A stretch of 64,000 bases of DNA from Anianabacter salinae (GCF_019061145.1 NZ_JAHQZS010000003.1:186001-250000), one strand, 5' to 3'; shown: positions 25,726 through 35,140, numbered from the stretch's first letter. A program made the numbers and translations. The notes: generated from the letters alone by a model not told the origin.

Positions 25726-26955
25726 ATGCGCCGCGTCGCCATCACAGGACTGGGCATCGTCTCGTCCATCGGCAATTCCGCGAGCGAGGTCACCGCCTCG
25801 CTGAAAGCGGGCACGTCCGGCATCGTCCGGGCCGAGGACTACATCGAGCGTGGCTTTCGCAGCCAGGTTAAGGGGGCGATCGACATCGACGTCTCCGAGC
25901 AGATCGACAAGCGGCTACTGCGCTTCATGGGGCCGGGCGCGGCCTATTCCTACATCGCCATGCAGCAGGCCATCGCCGACGCAGGGTTGACCGAGGCCGA
26001 GGTGTCGGACCCGATGACCGGCCTGATCGCCGGTTCGGGCGGGCCTTCGACGAGCGCGATGTTCGACGCGCACCAGATCGTTCTGGAAAAGGGTGCGCCC
26101 AAGCGCATCGGCCCCTTCGCGGTGCCGAAATGCATGTCGTCCACGGTGTCGGCGAACCTGTCGACCGCCTACAAGATCAAAGGCGTGAATTTCTCGATCA
26201 CCTCGGCCTGTTCCACGTCGCTGCACTGCATCGGCATGGCGGCGCAACAGATCATGCTCGGCCAGCAGGACGTGATGTTCGCGGGCGGCGGCGAGGAACT
26301 GGACTGGACGCTGTCGTGCCTGTTCGACGCGATGGGCGCGATGTCGTCCAAGTTCAACGACGATCCCGCGCGGGCCAGCCGCGCCTTCGACGTGGCGCGC
26401 GACGGCTTTGTCATCTCGGGCGGCGGCGGCATGGTCGTGCTGGAAGACCTTGAGCGGGCGAAGGCGCGCGGCGCGCCGATCTACGCCGAGATCACCGGCT
26501 TCGGCGCCACCTCGGACGGGCACGACATGGTTGCCCCGTCAGGCGAGGGCGGCGAACGGGCGATGCGCACGGCCCTGCGCACGCTGCCCGAGGGACGCCG
26601 CGTGAACTATATCAACGCGCACGGCACCTCGACCCCGGTGGGCGATGTCGGCGAGGTCGAAGCGGTGCGCCGCGTCTTCGGCCAGGGCACGACGCCGCCG
26701 ATCAGTTCGACCAAGTCGATGACCGGGCACGCGCAGGGGGCGGCGGGCGCGCTTGAGACGATCTTCTGCCTTTTGATGATGAAGCATGACTTCATCGCGC
26801 CGTCGATCAACGTCGAGACGCTCGACCCCGCGCTCGATCCTTCCGAAATCGCAACCGAGACGGTCGAGGCCGCAAGCCTCGACACGGTGATGACCAACAG
26901 CTTCGGCTTTGGCGGCACCAACGGGTCGATGTTGCTCAGCAAGTATGACGGGTGA
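25726..26955 (+). CDS. fabB: beta-ketoacyl-ACP synthase I
   Basis: Condensing enzyme that elongates the cis-3-decenoyl-ACP made by FabA. 409 residues; the Cys-His-His triad is in TSACSTSLHC, NAHGTSTPVGD and SMTGHAQGAAG. The AAGGAG ribosome site lies in the short gap after fabA. Genetic pairing with fabA supports the FabB rather than FabF assignment. Confidence 0.97.
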   Translation: MRRVAITGLGIVSSIGNSASEVTASLKAGTSGIVRAEDYIERGFRSQVKGAIDIDVSEQIDKRLLRFMGPGAAYSYIAMQQAIADAGLTEAEVSDPMTGLIAGSGGPSTSAMFDAHQIVLEKGAPKRIGPFAVPKCMSSTVSANLSTAYKIKGVNFSITSACSTSLHCIGMAAQQIMLGQQDVMFAGGGEELDWTLSCLFDAMGAMSSKFNDDPARASRAFDVARDGFVISGGGGMVVLEDLERAKARGAPIYAEITGFGATSDGHDMVAPSGEGGERAMRTALRTLPEGRRVNYINAHGTSTPVGDVGEVEAVRRVFGQGTTPPISSTKSMTGHAQGAAGALETIFCLLMMKHDFIAPSINVETLDPALDPSEIATETVEAASLDTVMTNSFGFGGTNGSMLLSKYDG

Positions 26956-26961
26956 CGCGCC

Positions 26962-27750
26962 ATGGCTGATCTGATGATGGGCAAGCGCGGTCTGATCATG
27001 GGCGTCGCCAACGACCGCTCGATCGCCTGGGGCATCGCCAAGGCCATGGCCGCCGAGGGGGCGGAACTCGCGTTCACCTACCAGGGCGAGGCGTTCGGCA
27101 AGCGCGTGCAGCCTTTGGCAGAAAGCGTCGGCTCGTCGATTCTGGTGGATTGCGACGTGCTGGACGACGCCAAGATGGACGAGGCGTTCGAGACGCTGAA
27201 GCAGACCTGGGGCCGGCTTGATTTCGTGGTCCACGCCATCGCCTATTCCGACAAGGCGGAACTGACCGGGCGGTTCATCAACACCACCCGCGACAACTTC
27301 AAGCATTCGCTGACGATCTCGTGCTATTCGCTGATCGACGTGGCGCGGCGGGCCCGCCCGCTGATGACGGACGGCGGCACGATCCTGACGCTGACCTACC
27401 AGGGGTCCAACAAGGTGACGCCGTATTACAACGTCATGGGCGTGGCCAAGGCGGCGCTGGAATCCACCGTGCGCTATCTTGCGAACGATCTTGGCCCCGA
27501 CAACATCCGCGTCAACGCGGTCTCGCCCGGCCCGATGAAGACGCTGGCGGGCGCGGCCATCGGCGGCGCGCGCAAGACGTTCAAGCACACCGACCTCAAC
27601 GCGCCGCTGCGCGCCAACGCGACGCTCGACGCGGTGGGTGGAACGGCGGTGTATCTGGCCAGCGACTATGGCGCCTGCACCTCCGGCGAGATCATCCACG
27701 TCGATGGCGGTTACCACGTTCTCGGCATGCCTCAGCCGGAAAACCTCTGA
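26962..27750 (+). CDS. fabI: enoyl-ACP reductase (NADH)
   Basis: Last step of each fatty acid elongation cycle. 262 residues of the short-chain dehydrogenase fold with the FabI-type MGVANDRSIAWGIA cofactor loop and a Y-x6-K pair in YNVMGVAKAAL. The conserved SDKAELTGRF stretch and the C-terminal VDGGYHVLGM are present. Only 6 bp after fabB, so fabABI form one operon. Confidence 0.97.
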   Translation: MADLMMGKRGLIMGVANDRSIAWGIAKAMAAEGAELAFTYQGEAFGKRVQPLAESVGSSILVDCDVLDDAKMDEAFETLKQTWGRLDFVVHAIAYSDKAELTGRFINTTRDNFKHSLTISCYSLIDVARRARPLMTDGGTILTLTYQGSNKVTPYYNVMGVAKAALESTVRYLANDLGPDNIRVNAVSPGPMKTLAGAAIGGARKTFKHTDLNAPLRANATLDAVGGTAVYLASDYGACTSGEIIHVDGGYHVLGMPQPENL

Positions 27751-27801
27751 TCGCGGAGTCTTCATCGACCCGTGCGGCGATTGCCCCCTAGGCTCGCGCC
27801 C

Positions 27802-28812
27802 ATGACCACACCGACACGGCGCATGATTCTGGCGGGGCTGGGCGCATCGCTCGCGGCCCCGGCGCTCAGGGCACAAGGCACGCCTGACCTGTCCGCCGCC
27901 TTCACGCGGGCGGGCGAGATGGAACAACTTTGGTCGCTTGCCGTCGCGCAGGGCGGCGAGGTGCTGAAGGCGCAGGCGTTCCGCGGCCCCGCACTCGACG
28001 TGCCCGTGAACATCAAGTCCGTCTCGAAATCCATCATCTCGGCGCTTGTCGGCATTTCCATCGGGCACGGCGAAGTGTCGGGCGTCGATCAGCCCATCGC
28101 CCCGATCCTGGCGCGCTGGGTGCCGCGCCGTGCCGATCCGCGTGTCCGCGCGATCACGGTGGGCGATCTTCTGACCATGCGCTCGGGCCTGACGCGGCTG
28201 TCGGGCGCGGCCTATGGCGACTGGGTCGAGGGCACGCACTGGATCTATGACGCGCTGTCGGAACCGATGGTCGCCGAACCCGGCACCGACATGCTCTATT
28301 CCACCGCCAGCTATCACATGCTGGGCGCGGTGCTGATGGAGGCGACGGGGCAGAACCTGCTAAGCCTCGCGCGCGACCGGCTGGGCGTGCCGCTGGGCAT
28401 CGAGATCCCCGCCTGGACGCAGGACCCCTCGGGGCGCTACCTCGGCGGCAACGACATGCGCCTGTCGCCAGAGGCGCTGATGAAACTGGGCGAGACATAC
28501 CGGCAGGGCGGGTTCTGGGGGGGCACCCAGGTGATCCCGACGGACTGGATCACCCAAAGCTGGACGCCCCGCACCCGCAGCCCGGAATCGGGCCACGAAT
28601 ACGGCTATGGCTGGTATGCATTTCAGCCCACCGGATGGGACACTCGCTATGCGCGGGGCTATGGCGGGCAGATGATCTGGGTCGTACCGGACCTGCGCCT
28701 GACGGTCGTGGCCACCTCGGACGCCTCCCGCCCGGCGGGCGAGAGCGAGGGGCATTTCGGCGCGCTGAACGCGCTTTTGGCCGAGGCTGTGCTGCCGGTC
28801 TTCGCGCCCTGA
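27802..28812 (+). CDS. secreted serine hydrolase, beta-lactamase class C-like
   Basis: A 336-residue protein of the serine beta-lactamase/DD-peptidase superfamily. The N-terminus MTTPTRRMILAGLGASLAA looks like a Tat-type signal (RR followed by a hydrophobic stretch and AxA). SVSKSI is the S-x-x-K motif with the nucleophile, and YSTASYH takes the place of Y-x-N. Such proteins are esterases or peptidases more often than lactamases. Start at 27802 chosen because the signal begins there; 51 bp after fabI. Confidence 0.82.
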   Translation: MTTPTRRMILAGLGASLAAPALRAQGTPDLSAAFTRAGEMEQLWSLAVAQGGEVLKAQAFRGPALDVPVNIKSVSKSIISALVGISIGHGEVSGVDQPIAPILARWVPRRADPRVRAITVGDLLTMRSGLTRLSGAAYGDWVEGTHWIYDALSEPMVAEPGTDMLYSTASYHMLGAVLMEATGQNLLSLARDRLGVPLGIEIPAWTQDPSGRYLGGNDMRLSPEALMKLGETYRQGGFWGGTQVIPTDWITQSWTPRTRSPESGHEYGYGWYAFQPTGWDTRYARGYGGQMIWVVPDLRLTVVATSDASRPAGESEGHFGALNALLAEAVLPVFAP

Positions 28813-28828
28813 GCGGGGCCGGGCGGCG

Positions 28829-29296
28829 TCAGTTCAGCGTCGCGTCGAACTCGATCACGTTGCGCTCGCCGGTGGTGGCCGGGGCGACGAGGATCTTGGC
28901 GTTCGAGATACCGGGGCCCGAGAATTCGATCGCCTGGTCCAGCAGCTCGTCCGCCCCTTGCGTCACGGGATAGCCGTTGCTGTTCAGCTGCTCTTCCCAG
29001 TCGGCGAAGAGATCGTCGATGTCGGCGCCCGTCGCGATCGAGAACATCCGCACGGTCGAGCCGATGGCGCGGTCGGTGACGACCTCGGCGTCATCGGGAA
29101 GGGTCAGAACCTCGGGGATCCAGTCCTGCAGCCGCTCGTCCGAGACGACCGCCGAAGCGGAGAAGACAAGGCACGCGGCCAGTAACACCTCCGCCGCCCG
29201 AAAGCGCGGCAGGATGGATCGCAAGTTGGCAAGCGGCCGCCGGGGGTTGGCGACGGCCACGGCGGCGGTGGCGGGGGGGTGAGGAAACGCTGTCAT
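28829..29296 (-). CDS. hypothetical secreted or membrane-anchored protein
   Basis: A 155-residue protein with a Pro/Ala-rich N-terminus, one hydrophobic segment (about residues 37-52, AEVLLAACLVFSASAVV) and an acidic 100-residue C-terminal domain (DERLQDWIPEVLTLPDDAEV to the end). I do not recognise the domain. The start at 29296 gives the hydrophobic segment a cytoplasmic lead of about 35 residues; a later start would make it a signal peptide. Convergent with the serine hydrolase, 16 bp between stops. Confidence 0.6.
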   Translation of the reverse strand: MTAFPHPPATAAVAVANPRRPLANLRSILPRFRAAEVLLAACLVFSASAVVSDERLQDWIPEVLTLPDDAEVVTDRAIGSTVRMFSIATGADIDDLFADWEEQLNSNGYPVTQGADELLDQAIEFSGPGISNAKILVAPATTGERNVIEFDATLN

Positions 29297-29391
29297 ACCC
29301 GGAAAACTATGGGAAGATGCCGCGCGATCAAGGCCATCGGCGTGAACTTGCCGGAGGGAGCGGTAGTTCGCCGTAGCGCGAGTCAACACAA

Positions 29392-29401
29392 TTTAGAATT
29401 G
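29392..29401. repeat. 10-bp direct repeat, left edge of AT-rich islet
   Basis: TTTAGAATTG here recurs identically at 30441-30450. Between the two copies the base composition drops clearly and holds one unknown gene. It may mark the boundary of an inserted piece. Confidence 0.4.
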
Positions 29402-29493
29402 CGTCGGAGAACGTTCAAACGAGTTTGGCGCGACTGTTGCTGAGAGTGAAGACCAGGTGACGCGAAGTCTTGAAACGCAGTCAATCAGTCCTC

Positions 29494-30435
29494 TCATTCA
29501 TCTCCACCCCGTCTAAAGGCGACGGTATCGTAAAAGTCCCTTTGAGTTGCCTCAAATCGGTCTCTGAATGGACGCGTCAGATTGTGCACTCGCTCCACGC
29601 TCTCAGTGATCTGTTTGCCATTCGGGTTCTTCGCTGCTGCGACTTTCCAAATGGCAATTGCTGTTATCGCCCATATGGCCACTTGGTCAGAGAAAATTCG
29701 GCAAACGTGTGCACCAACGAGTGCCTCAAGTTCCTCTGCTTGCCTATTGCGTCTATCATGCACTAGGTCCAATGCTGTTACATCGGCATGCAGCAGATGA
29801 CTTTGGAGGCCAAACGCATGCTCAATTCCACGTATCATTGAAAAGTCGAGAATATCTGGTGGGGTTTCCTTTAGTTTTCTAACTAGGATAGAAAACGACC
29901 AGCGTTGCTCGGTGTCCCTTCGCTCCTTCTTGTTGCCATCATGAAAATTGAAGATTTTGTCATCTTCCAAGGCCGCAAGAATTTCGCTTTCGAACTTGCG
30001 ACCATTAGCTTCGCCTACGGTGCGAGCGAGGCTAGCCTTCAGTCGGCGCTTGTTGGCTTGCACGTCGCGAAATGCATTTGCGAAATCCTCGACTGCCGCG
30101 TCTCGCTCGTCTCCTTGCAAACAACAGAGATACCAAATCTTGACATTGGCCTCATAGAACGAGCGCAGGATCATCTCTGCGTCCCAGATTAAGTTCGAAC
30201 TGACCAGGTAGGAAACTGTCTGACTGCGTTCTGATTGGTATTTGACGAGATCCCACAGTGTAGCTCCAATAAGAGTTGACCGATCAATGCGATCTTCAAA
30301 AATCTTGGCTATGCTGTCTCGAGAAATTGATACGCTTGCAAGCGTGGCATCTTGAATCTCGTTCAATTCTTTTGAAAAACCATGCTTCATCTTCTTTAGA
30401 TATCCATAGACTGAAATGTGTCCCGATAAGTTCAA
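29494..30435 (-). CDS. unknown protein of AT-rich islet (DUF5677-like at most)
   Basis: A 313-residue, mostly helical soluble protein with codon use unlike its neighbours (many A/T-ending codons). Conserved-looking stretches include SSNLIWDAEMILRSFYEANVKIWYL, IEHAFGLQSHLLHADVTALDL and a C-terminal segment IWAITAIAIWKV. The Arg/Glu and the late His-D pattern recall DUF5677-type proteins found in defence and mobile contexts, but this is a weak resemblance. The start could be TTG at 30435 or ATG at 30390; neither has a strong ribosome site. Confidence 0.6.
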   Translation of the reverse strand: MNLSGHISVYGYLKKMKHGFSKELNEIQDATLASVSISRDSIAKIFEDRIDRSTLIGATLWDLVKYQSERSQTVSYLVSSNLIWDAEMILRSFYEANVKIWYLCCLQGDERDAAVEDFANAFRDVQANKRRLKASLARTVGEANGRKFESEILAALEDDKIFNFHDGNKKERRDTEQRWSFSILVRKLKETPPDILDFSMIRGIEHAFGLQSHLLHADVTALDLVHDRRNRQAEELEALVGAHVCRIFSDQVAIWAITAIAIWKVAAAKNPNGKQITESVERVHNLTRPFRDRFEATQRDFYDTVAFRRGGDE

Positions 30436-30440
30436 GAAAG

Positions 30441-30450
30441 TTTAGAATTG
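30441..30450. repeat. 10-bp direct repeat, right edge of AT-rich islet
   Basis: Second copy of TTTAGAATTG, identical to 29392-29401, six bases upstream of the TTG start of the islet gene. See the left copy. Confidence 0.4.
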
Positions 30451-30538
30451 GGAAACCTAAAGGCGGATGTCTGCTAGGCTGAATGCGAGTGCGGCACTCG
30501 CTGCCTCAGTTCAATGACCGGTTTGCTCCGCCCCCCAC

Positions 30539-31405
30539 TCAAAACCACTGCCCCGGCTCCATCAACCCCAGCTTCATCAACTGCATCGAGTTCCAGTCGA
30601 AGCGGGTCGAGTTGTGCCATTTGAACTTGCCGATGTCGAAGGTGGACCCGGCGTTCATCTTCAGGGCCTTGGCCGTGCGGAATGAACAGACCGTCGCGGT
30701 GATGTTGTTGTGCCAGGGGCAGGCGTAGGTGTTGTATTCCTCGTCGGAAAACGTGTGGTTGCCGCGCAGGGTCAGGCCCGGCTTGGCGCGGAACAGCGAC
30801 ACCCGGTCGATCTTGCGCTTCTCGGGCGGGATATGCTCGTCAAAGCGCCAGCGCAGCCCGCCGAAGAAATCCAGTTGCCGGTCCATCGGGTGATCGTGCG
30901 GGCCGCCTTTGCGGGCCAGCGCGTAGTATCCCGTGCGGTCAAGCCAGGCGTCGCGCAGGTTCACCGCGTTGGGGTTCTTCGACAGGTCGGACGCGTACAG
31001 GTCGATCACATAGGTCAGCATCGCTCCGCGTCGTTCTTCGGCGTGGAAGGCGAGCATCTCGGCGACGCTGCGCGTCTCGCAGAACGGGTAGTACAGGTAT
31101 TCGGCGTTATAGCAGTAGTAGAGCCAGATATCCCCGGCAGCGGCGATCACACGGTTGACCGCGGCCTGCAGCGCCCCGGCGACGACGATGTCGTGGTCGA
31201 TCCGTTGCACCTCTTCCTCGATCAGGCGCGACAGCTCGATCGTGGGCGGCGCGAACAGCAGCACCTCGACGAAACCGGCGTCGAGATGGTGGCGCACGGT
31301 GCTCTCGATCTCGACCAGATCCTCGCAGAAGACCATTGCGACCGGCCCCTTCGCCAGGGCCGCCGTGCCGGTCTTCAGGAACTCATCGAGGCTGGCGTAG
31401 CGCAT
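30539..31405 (-). CDS. conserved alphaproteobacterial protein, putative family-2-like glycosyltransferase
   Basis: A 288-residue soluble protein. The N-terminal half (GPVAMVFCEDLVEIESTVRHH, GFVEVLLFAPPTIEL) looks like the Rossmann start of a family-2-type glycosyltransferase that begins by addressing a hand-written nucleotide-sugar fold; the C-terminal half has DRVSLFRAKPGLTLRGNHTF and CPWHNNITATVCSFRTAKAL. I place it in this group with reservation. The start at 31405 is clear because frames further upstream are antisense to miaB. Divergent from miaB, 135 bp apart. Confidence 0.6.
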   Translation of the reverse strand: MRYASLDEFLKTGTAALAKGPVAMVFCEDLVEIESTVRHHLDAGFVEVLLFAPPTIELSRLIEEEVQRIDHDIVVAGALQAAVNRVIAAAGDIWLYYCYNAEYLYYPFCETRSVAEMLAFHAEERRGAMLTYVIDLYASDLSKNPNAVNLRDAWLDRTGYYALARKGGPHDHPMDRQLDFFGGLRWRFDEHIPPEKRKIDRVSLFRAKPGLTLRGNHTFSDEEYNTYACPWHNNITATVCSFRTAKALKMNAGSTFDIGKFKWHNSTRFDWNSMQLMKLGLMEPGQWF

Positions 31406-31540
31406 GGCGGTGTCTTTCGGGGTCGTTCGGACGGAGTGCGGGGCGCAGTTTGACCGCACGCCCGGGATTTTCAAGCGTTGCACCCAAGGGGCTTCTCGGA
31501 TACGCCACGGCCCTTGAACGCGAACGGGAGCACAGGCGCA

Positions 31541-32866
31541 ATGTCGGACCCGAAAAAGCTGTATATCAAGACCTATGGCTGTCAGATGAACGTCTATGAC
31601 AGCGAACGCATGGCCGAGGCCATGGGCGCGTCGGGATACGTCACCACGGACACCGCGGAAGACGCCGACATGATCCTTCTGAACACCTGCCACATCCGCG
31701 AGAAGGCGGCGGAAAAGGTGTATTCCGAGCTTGGCCGCCTGAAGCCGCTGAAGGACGCGCGCCCCGATCTCAAGATCGGCGTGGCGGGCTGTGTCGCGCA
31801 GGCCGAGGGCGAAGAGATCATGCGCCGCCAGCCGCTGGTCGATCTGGTGGTCGGGCCGCAAAGCTATCACCGCCTGCCCGCGATGGAGGCCGCCGTTGCG
31901 GGCGGTGCGCGCGCGCTCGACACCGAGTTTCCCGAAGAAGACAAATTCGACCGCCTCGCCGCACGCCCCAAGGCGCGGCGCGGGCCGACGGCGTTCCTGA
32001 CGGTGCAGGAAGGCTGCGACAAGTTCTGCGCCTTCTGCGTCGTGCCCTACACGCGCGGGGCCGAGGTGTCGCGCCCGGCGGACCGTGTGCTGACCGAGGC
32101 GCGCGGGCTGGTCGAACGCGGGGTGCGCGAGATCACGCTTCTGGGCCAGAACGTCAACGCCTATCATGGCGCGGGTGCTGGCGGTGACTGGACGCTGGCG
32201 CGGCTGATCCGGGCGTTGGCCGAAATCGACAGGCTGGAGCGCATCCGCTTCACCACCTCGCATCCGAACGACATGGGCGATGACCTGATCGCCGCGCATG
32301 GCGATTGCGACAAGCTGATGCCTTACCTGCATCTTCCGGTGCAGTCGGGGTCCGACCGCGTGCTGAAGGCGATGAACCGCAAGCACACCGCCGGCGACTA
32401 CCTGCGCCTGATCGAGCGGATCCGCGCCGTGCGGCCCGATATCCTTTTGTCGGGCGACTTCATCGTCGGCTTTCCCGGTGAGACGGAGGACGACTTTCAG
32501 GACACGCTGCGGCTGGTGCAGCAGGTGCGCTATGGCCAGTGCTATTCCTTCAAATACTCGCCGCGCCCCGGAACGCCTGCCGCCGAGCGGTCCTTCGTGG
32601 ATGCAGACACCGCGTCGGATCGTTTGGCCCGGTTGCAGGAACTGCTGACCCGCCAGCAGCGCGAGATCCAGAACGCGATGGTCGGGCGCACGGTCAAGGT
32701 GCTGTTCGAGAAGGCGGGGCGGATGCCGGGCCAGATGGTCGGCAAGTCCGAATACCTGCACGCCGTCCATGTCACCGGCAGCGGCGCGGCGGCGGGGGAT
32801 ATCCTGCCCGTCCGCATCGTCGAGAGCGGCCCCAACTCGCTGGCCGGTGTTCCCGCGACCGCCTGA
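31541..32866 (+). CDS. miaB: tRNA-2-methylthio-N6-dimethylallyladenosine synthase
   Basis: Radical-SAM methylthiotransferase for i6A37 of tRNAs. 441 residues with three parts: an N-terminal MTTase domain ([32 protein letters not shown] supply the auxiliary cluster Cys), the radical-SAM motif C-x3-C-x2-C in CDKFCAFC, and a C-terminal TRAM domain. The start at 31541 gives the usual [15 protein letters not shown]; an upstream GGGAG supports it. Confidence 0.96.
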   Translation: MSDPKKLYIKTYGCQMNVYDSERMAEAMGASGYVTTDTAEDADMILLNTCHIREKAAEKVYSELGRLKPLKDARPDLKIGVAGCVAQAEGEEIMRRQPLVDLVVGPQSYHRLPAMEAAVAGGARALDTEFPEEDKFDRLAARPKARRGPTAFLTVQEGCDKFCAFCVVPYTRGAEVSRPADRVLTEARGLVERGVREITLLGQNVNAYHGAGAGGDWTLARLIRALAEIDRLERIRFTTSHPNDMGDDLIAAHGDCDKLMPYLHLPVQSGSDRVLKAMNRKHTAGDYLRLIERIRAVRPDILLSGDFIVGFPGETEDDFQDTLRLVQQVRYGQCYSFKYSPRPGTPAAERSFVDADTASDRLARLQELLTRQQREIQNAMVGRTVKVLFEKAGRMPGQMVGKSEYLHAVHVTGSGAAAGDILPVRIVESGPNSLAGVPATA

Positions 32867-32895
32867 TCGTCTCGGTCCAAACCCCACATCTTGTG

Positions 32896-32923
32896 GCGCG
32901 CTGCACCCCGTGCCGCAGCGCGC
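32896..32923 (+). terminator. hairpin after miaB
   Basis: GCGCGCTGC (32896-32904) pairs with GCAGCGCGC (32915-32923), a 9-bp stem with a 10-nt loop starting 30 nt after the miaB stop. No T run follows. Terminator-like. Confidence 0.55.
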
Positions 32924-33082
32924 ATCCGTGCATTGAAGTCACGCCCGCCTTAATTGCGCCATATGTGGTGAAAACATCTTCACACAACCACCATGTTTGC
33001 TATCATGCCCCAAATCATGTGAGGCAGATGGACCGACCGGTGATATCCGGGGTCGCTGTGCAACTGGGCAAAGGGTATTTCG

Positions 33083-33649
33083 ATGGGCAAGGTCAGCAGC
33101 GCGTTCGGCGGATGTATCGCAGCCGCAGCAGTCGTGTTCGGGCTATTCGCCGCCGGGGCTCAGGCGCAGGGGGTGAATCGCACGGTCATCGGCGAGGCCT
33201 ATGTTCCGACGATCTGGGTCGATCCCGACGGGTGCGAGCACTGGGTCATGGACGACGGCTGGGAAGGCTTCATGACACCCCATGTCACCCGCCAGGGCAT
33301 TCCGGTCTGCCGCCGGGGCAACACCTGCGGCGTGCTGAATTCGGATGTTCTTTTCCAGACGGGCAGCTTCCGGCTCAGCCAGCAGGGGGCGGCCTATCTT
33401 CAGAACTTCTTCGGCAGCGCGCGCGCGACGTCCTACGTCATTGCCGGGCACACCGATGCCCGTGGCAGCGACGAATACAACATGCGCCTTTCGGTCAACC
33501 GCGCCAATTCGGTGGCGCAGGTCGCCGCCTCGACAGGGGCGCGGATTGCCGACGTGCGCGGCTATGGCGAGCGGGTTCCGCTTGCGCCCAACTCTTCGGC
33601 GCAGGGGATGGCCCAGAACCGCCGCGTCGAGATCATCTGCATTCGCTAG
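33083..33649 (+). CDS. OmpA-family envelope protein with short conserved N-terminal motif
   Basis: A 188-residue protein: signal peptide (residues 1-28, ending AQA-QG), a short module TIWVDPDGCEHWVMDDGWEG, then an OmpA-like peptidoglycan-binding domain with VIAGHTDARGSDEYNMRLS and the final QNRRVEIICI. The GHTD and R residues that hold diaminopimelate are intact. It would tether the envelope to peptidoglycan in the periplasm. The gene right after it carries the same N-terminal module. Confidence 0.88.
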   Translation: MGKVSSAFGGCIAAAAVVFGLFAAGAQAQGVNRTVIGEAYVPTIWVDPDGCEHWVMDDGWEGFMTPHVTRQGIPVCRRGNTCGVLNSDVLFQTGSFRLSQQGAAYLQNFFGSARATSYVIAGHTDARGSDEYNMRLSVNRANSVAQVAASTGARIADVRGYGERVPLAPNSSAQGMAQNRRVEIICIR

Positions 33650-33661
33650 GGGGACTGGTAC

Positions 33662-33961
33662 ATGAACGTCATCAAGGGGTTCGCCCTGCTCGCGGCCGCT
33701 GCCACGCTCGCGGGATGTGTCGACAACAAGACCGACAAGACCGTCGATCGCGGCTTTGATTCCAAGCATCTCAGCCAGCTCAAGGCCGGCATCTGGATCG
33801 ATCCGAACGGCTGCGACCACTGGATCATCGACGACGGGATCGAAGGCTACCTGTCGCAGCGGCTCGACAAGTACGGCAAGCCGGTCTGCTCTGGCGCCGC
33901 ACCGCCGAACACCGCGATCGGGCCGTTCAAGTCGGGCTCTGGCCTCGGCGATCCGATCTGA
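33662..33961 (+). CDS. small lipoprotein sharing the DP-GC-HW-DDG-EG module
   Basis: A 99-residue protein with a lipoprotein signal (LAAAATLAGC, lipobox Cys19). The mature part has KAGIWIDPNGCDHWIIDDG and EGYLSQRL then PVCSG, closely matching the module of the OmpA protein encoded 12 bp upstream (IWVDPDGCEHWVMDDG). The two are probably co-transcribed and work together in the envelope. No function is known to me. A long hairpin follows. Confidence 0.8.
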   Translation: MNVIKGFALLAAAATLAGCVDNKTDKTVDRGFDSKHLSQLKAGIWIDPNGCDHWIIDDGIEGYLSQRLDKYGKPVCSGAAPPNTAIGPFKSGSGLGDPI

Positions 33962-33995
33962 ACCGGCGACCTTGCACAGCCCAGAAACACAGCAC

Positions 33996-34024
33996 GGGCC
34001 GCGGTGGGAAACCCACCGCGGCCC
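33996..34024 (+). terminator. strong hairpin terminator after the lipoprotein gene
   Basis: A 13-bp perfect stem GGGCCGCGGTGGG/CCCACCGCGGCCC with loop AAA. No T run follows. It separates the ompA-lipoprotein pair from the phoH operon. Confidence 0.7.
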
Positions 34025-34123
34025 GATTGCGTTACACCTGCGTGACATTGCCGTGCTCAACCTTGCGAAGCGGTCGCGGGCGCGTCACGCTGTATCCGTG
34101 GCATCCTCTACAGGGAGATTTAC

Positions 34124-35140
34124 TTGGCCCTCAGCGTAGTGACCCCGCCCCCATCGGCGGAGACTGACCTCGAAACGCTACTCGAGTTCTCGGACAACCG
34201 GCTTCTCATTGACCTATGCGGTGAATTCGACCGCAACCTGGCGCAGATCGAGCAGGCGCTGAGCGTACACATCCACCGCAGGGGCAATCTGCTTGCCGTC
34301 CACGGCGAAGCAGAGATGCGCGACCGCGCGGCGCAAGTCCTTGGCGGGCTGTACCGCAAGCTGGAACAGGGCCGCAGCATCGACGCCGGAGAGATCGACG
34401 GAGAGGTTCGCATGGGCGCCTCGAGCGAGGGCACCGGCAGCTATGACGGCGACCAGATCGAGATGTTCCAGGGCGGGCGCACCGAAATCCGCACCCGCAA
34501 GAAGACCGTGGAGCCGCGCACCGAGGCGCAGAAGAACTACGTCGCCAACCTGTTCAAGCACGAGATGGGATTCGGCATCGGACCGGCGGGCACCGGCAAG
34601 ACCTATCTGGCCGTCGCCGTAGGCGTGTCGATGTTCATCGAGGGCCATGTCGACAAGATCATCCTGTGCCGCCCCGCCGTCGAGGCGGGCGAGCGGCTGG
34701 GCTTTCTGCCCGGCACGCAGGAGGAAAAGGTCGATCCCTACATGCAGCCGCTCTATGACGCGCTGAACGATTTCCTGCCTGCCAAGCAGGTGCAGAAACT
34801 GCGCGAGGAAAAGAAGATCGAGATCGCGCCGCTGGCCTTCATGCGCGGCCGCACGCTGGCCAATGCCTTCGTCGTGCTCGACGAGGCGCAGAACGCCACG
34901 ACGATGCAGATGAAGATGTTCCTGACCCGCCTGGGCGAAGGGTCGCGCATGGTCATCACGGGCGATCGCACGCAGATCGACCTGCCGCGCGGGGTGTCGT
35001 CGGGCCTGTCCGATGCCGAGCGGCTGCTCAAGGGCATCCGCGACATCTCGTTCAACTACTTCACGTCCAAGGACGTCGTGCGGCATCACCTCGTGGCCAA
35101 GATCATCGAGGCTTACGAAGCCGAAGCGCCCGTCGGGTGA
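34124..35140 (+). CDS. ybeZ: PhoH-like ATPase
   Basis: A P-loop ATPase thought to work with YbeY in ribosome and RNA quality control. 338 residues; Walker A GPAGTGKT, Walker B VVLDEAQNATT and a KH-like N-terminal region. The start codon is TTG at 34124, preceded by AGGGAGA at an 8-nt spacing, and no better ATG exists nearby; a low initiation rate may be intended. 81 bp before ybeY. Confidence 0.93.
   Translation: MALSVVTPPPSAETDLETLLEFSDNRLLIDLCGEFDRNLAQIEQALSVHIHRRGNLLAVHGEAEMRDRAAQVLGGLYRKLEQGRSIDAGEIDGEVRMGASSEGTGSYDGDQIEMFQGGRTEIRTRKKTVEPRTEAQKNYVANLFKHEMGFGIGPAGTGKTYLAVAVGVSMFIEGHVDKIILCRPAVEAGERLGFLPGTQEEKVDPYMQPLYDALNDFLPAKQVQKLREEKKIEIAPLAFMRGRTLANAFVVLDEAQNATTMQMKMFLTRLGEGSRMVITGDRTQIDLPRGVSSGLSDAERLLKGIRDISFNYFTSKDVVRHHLVAKIIEAYEAEAPVG

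Noticed and set aside
26539-28317. 592-residue minus-strand frame across fabB, fabI and the serine hydrolase
   Set aside because: Antisense to three genes with intact active sites.
30539-32887. 782-residue version of the putative glycosyltransferase
   Set aside because: The added part is antisense to miaB; the true N-terminus is at 31405.
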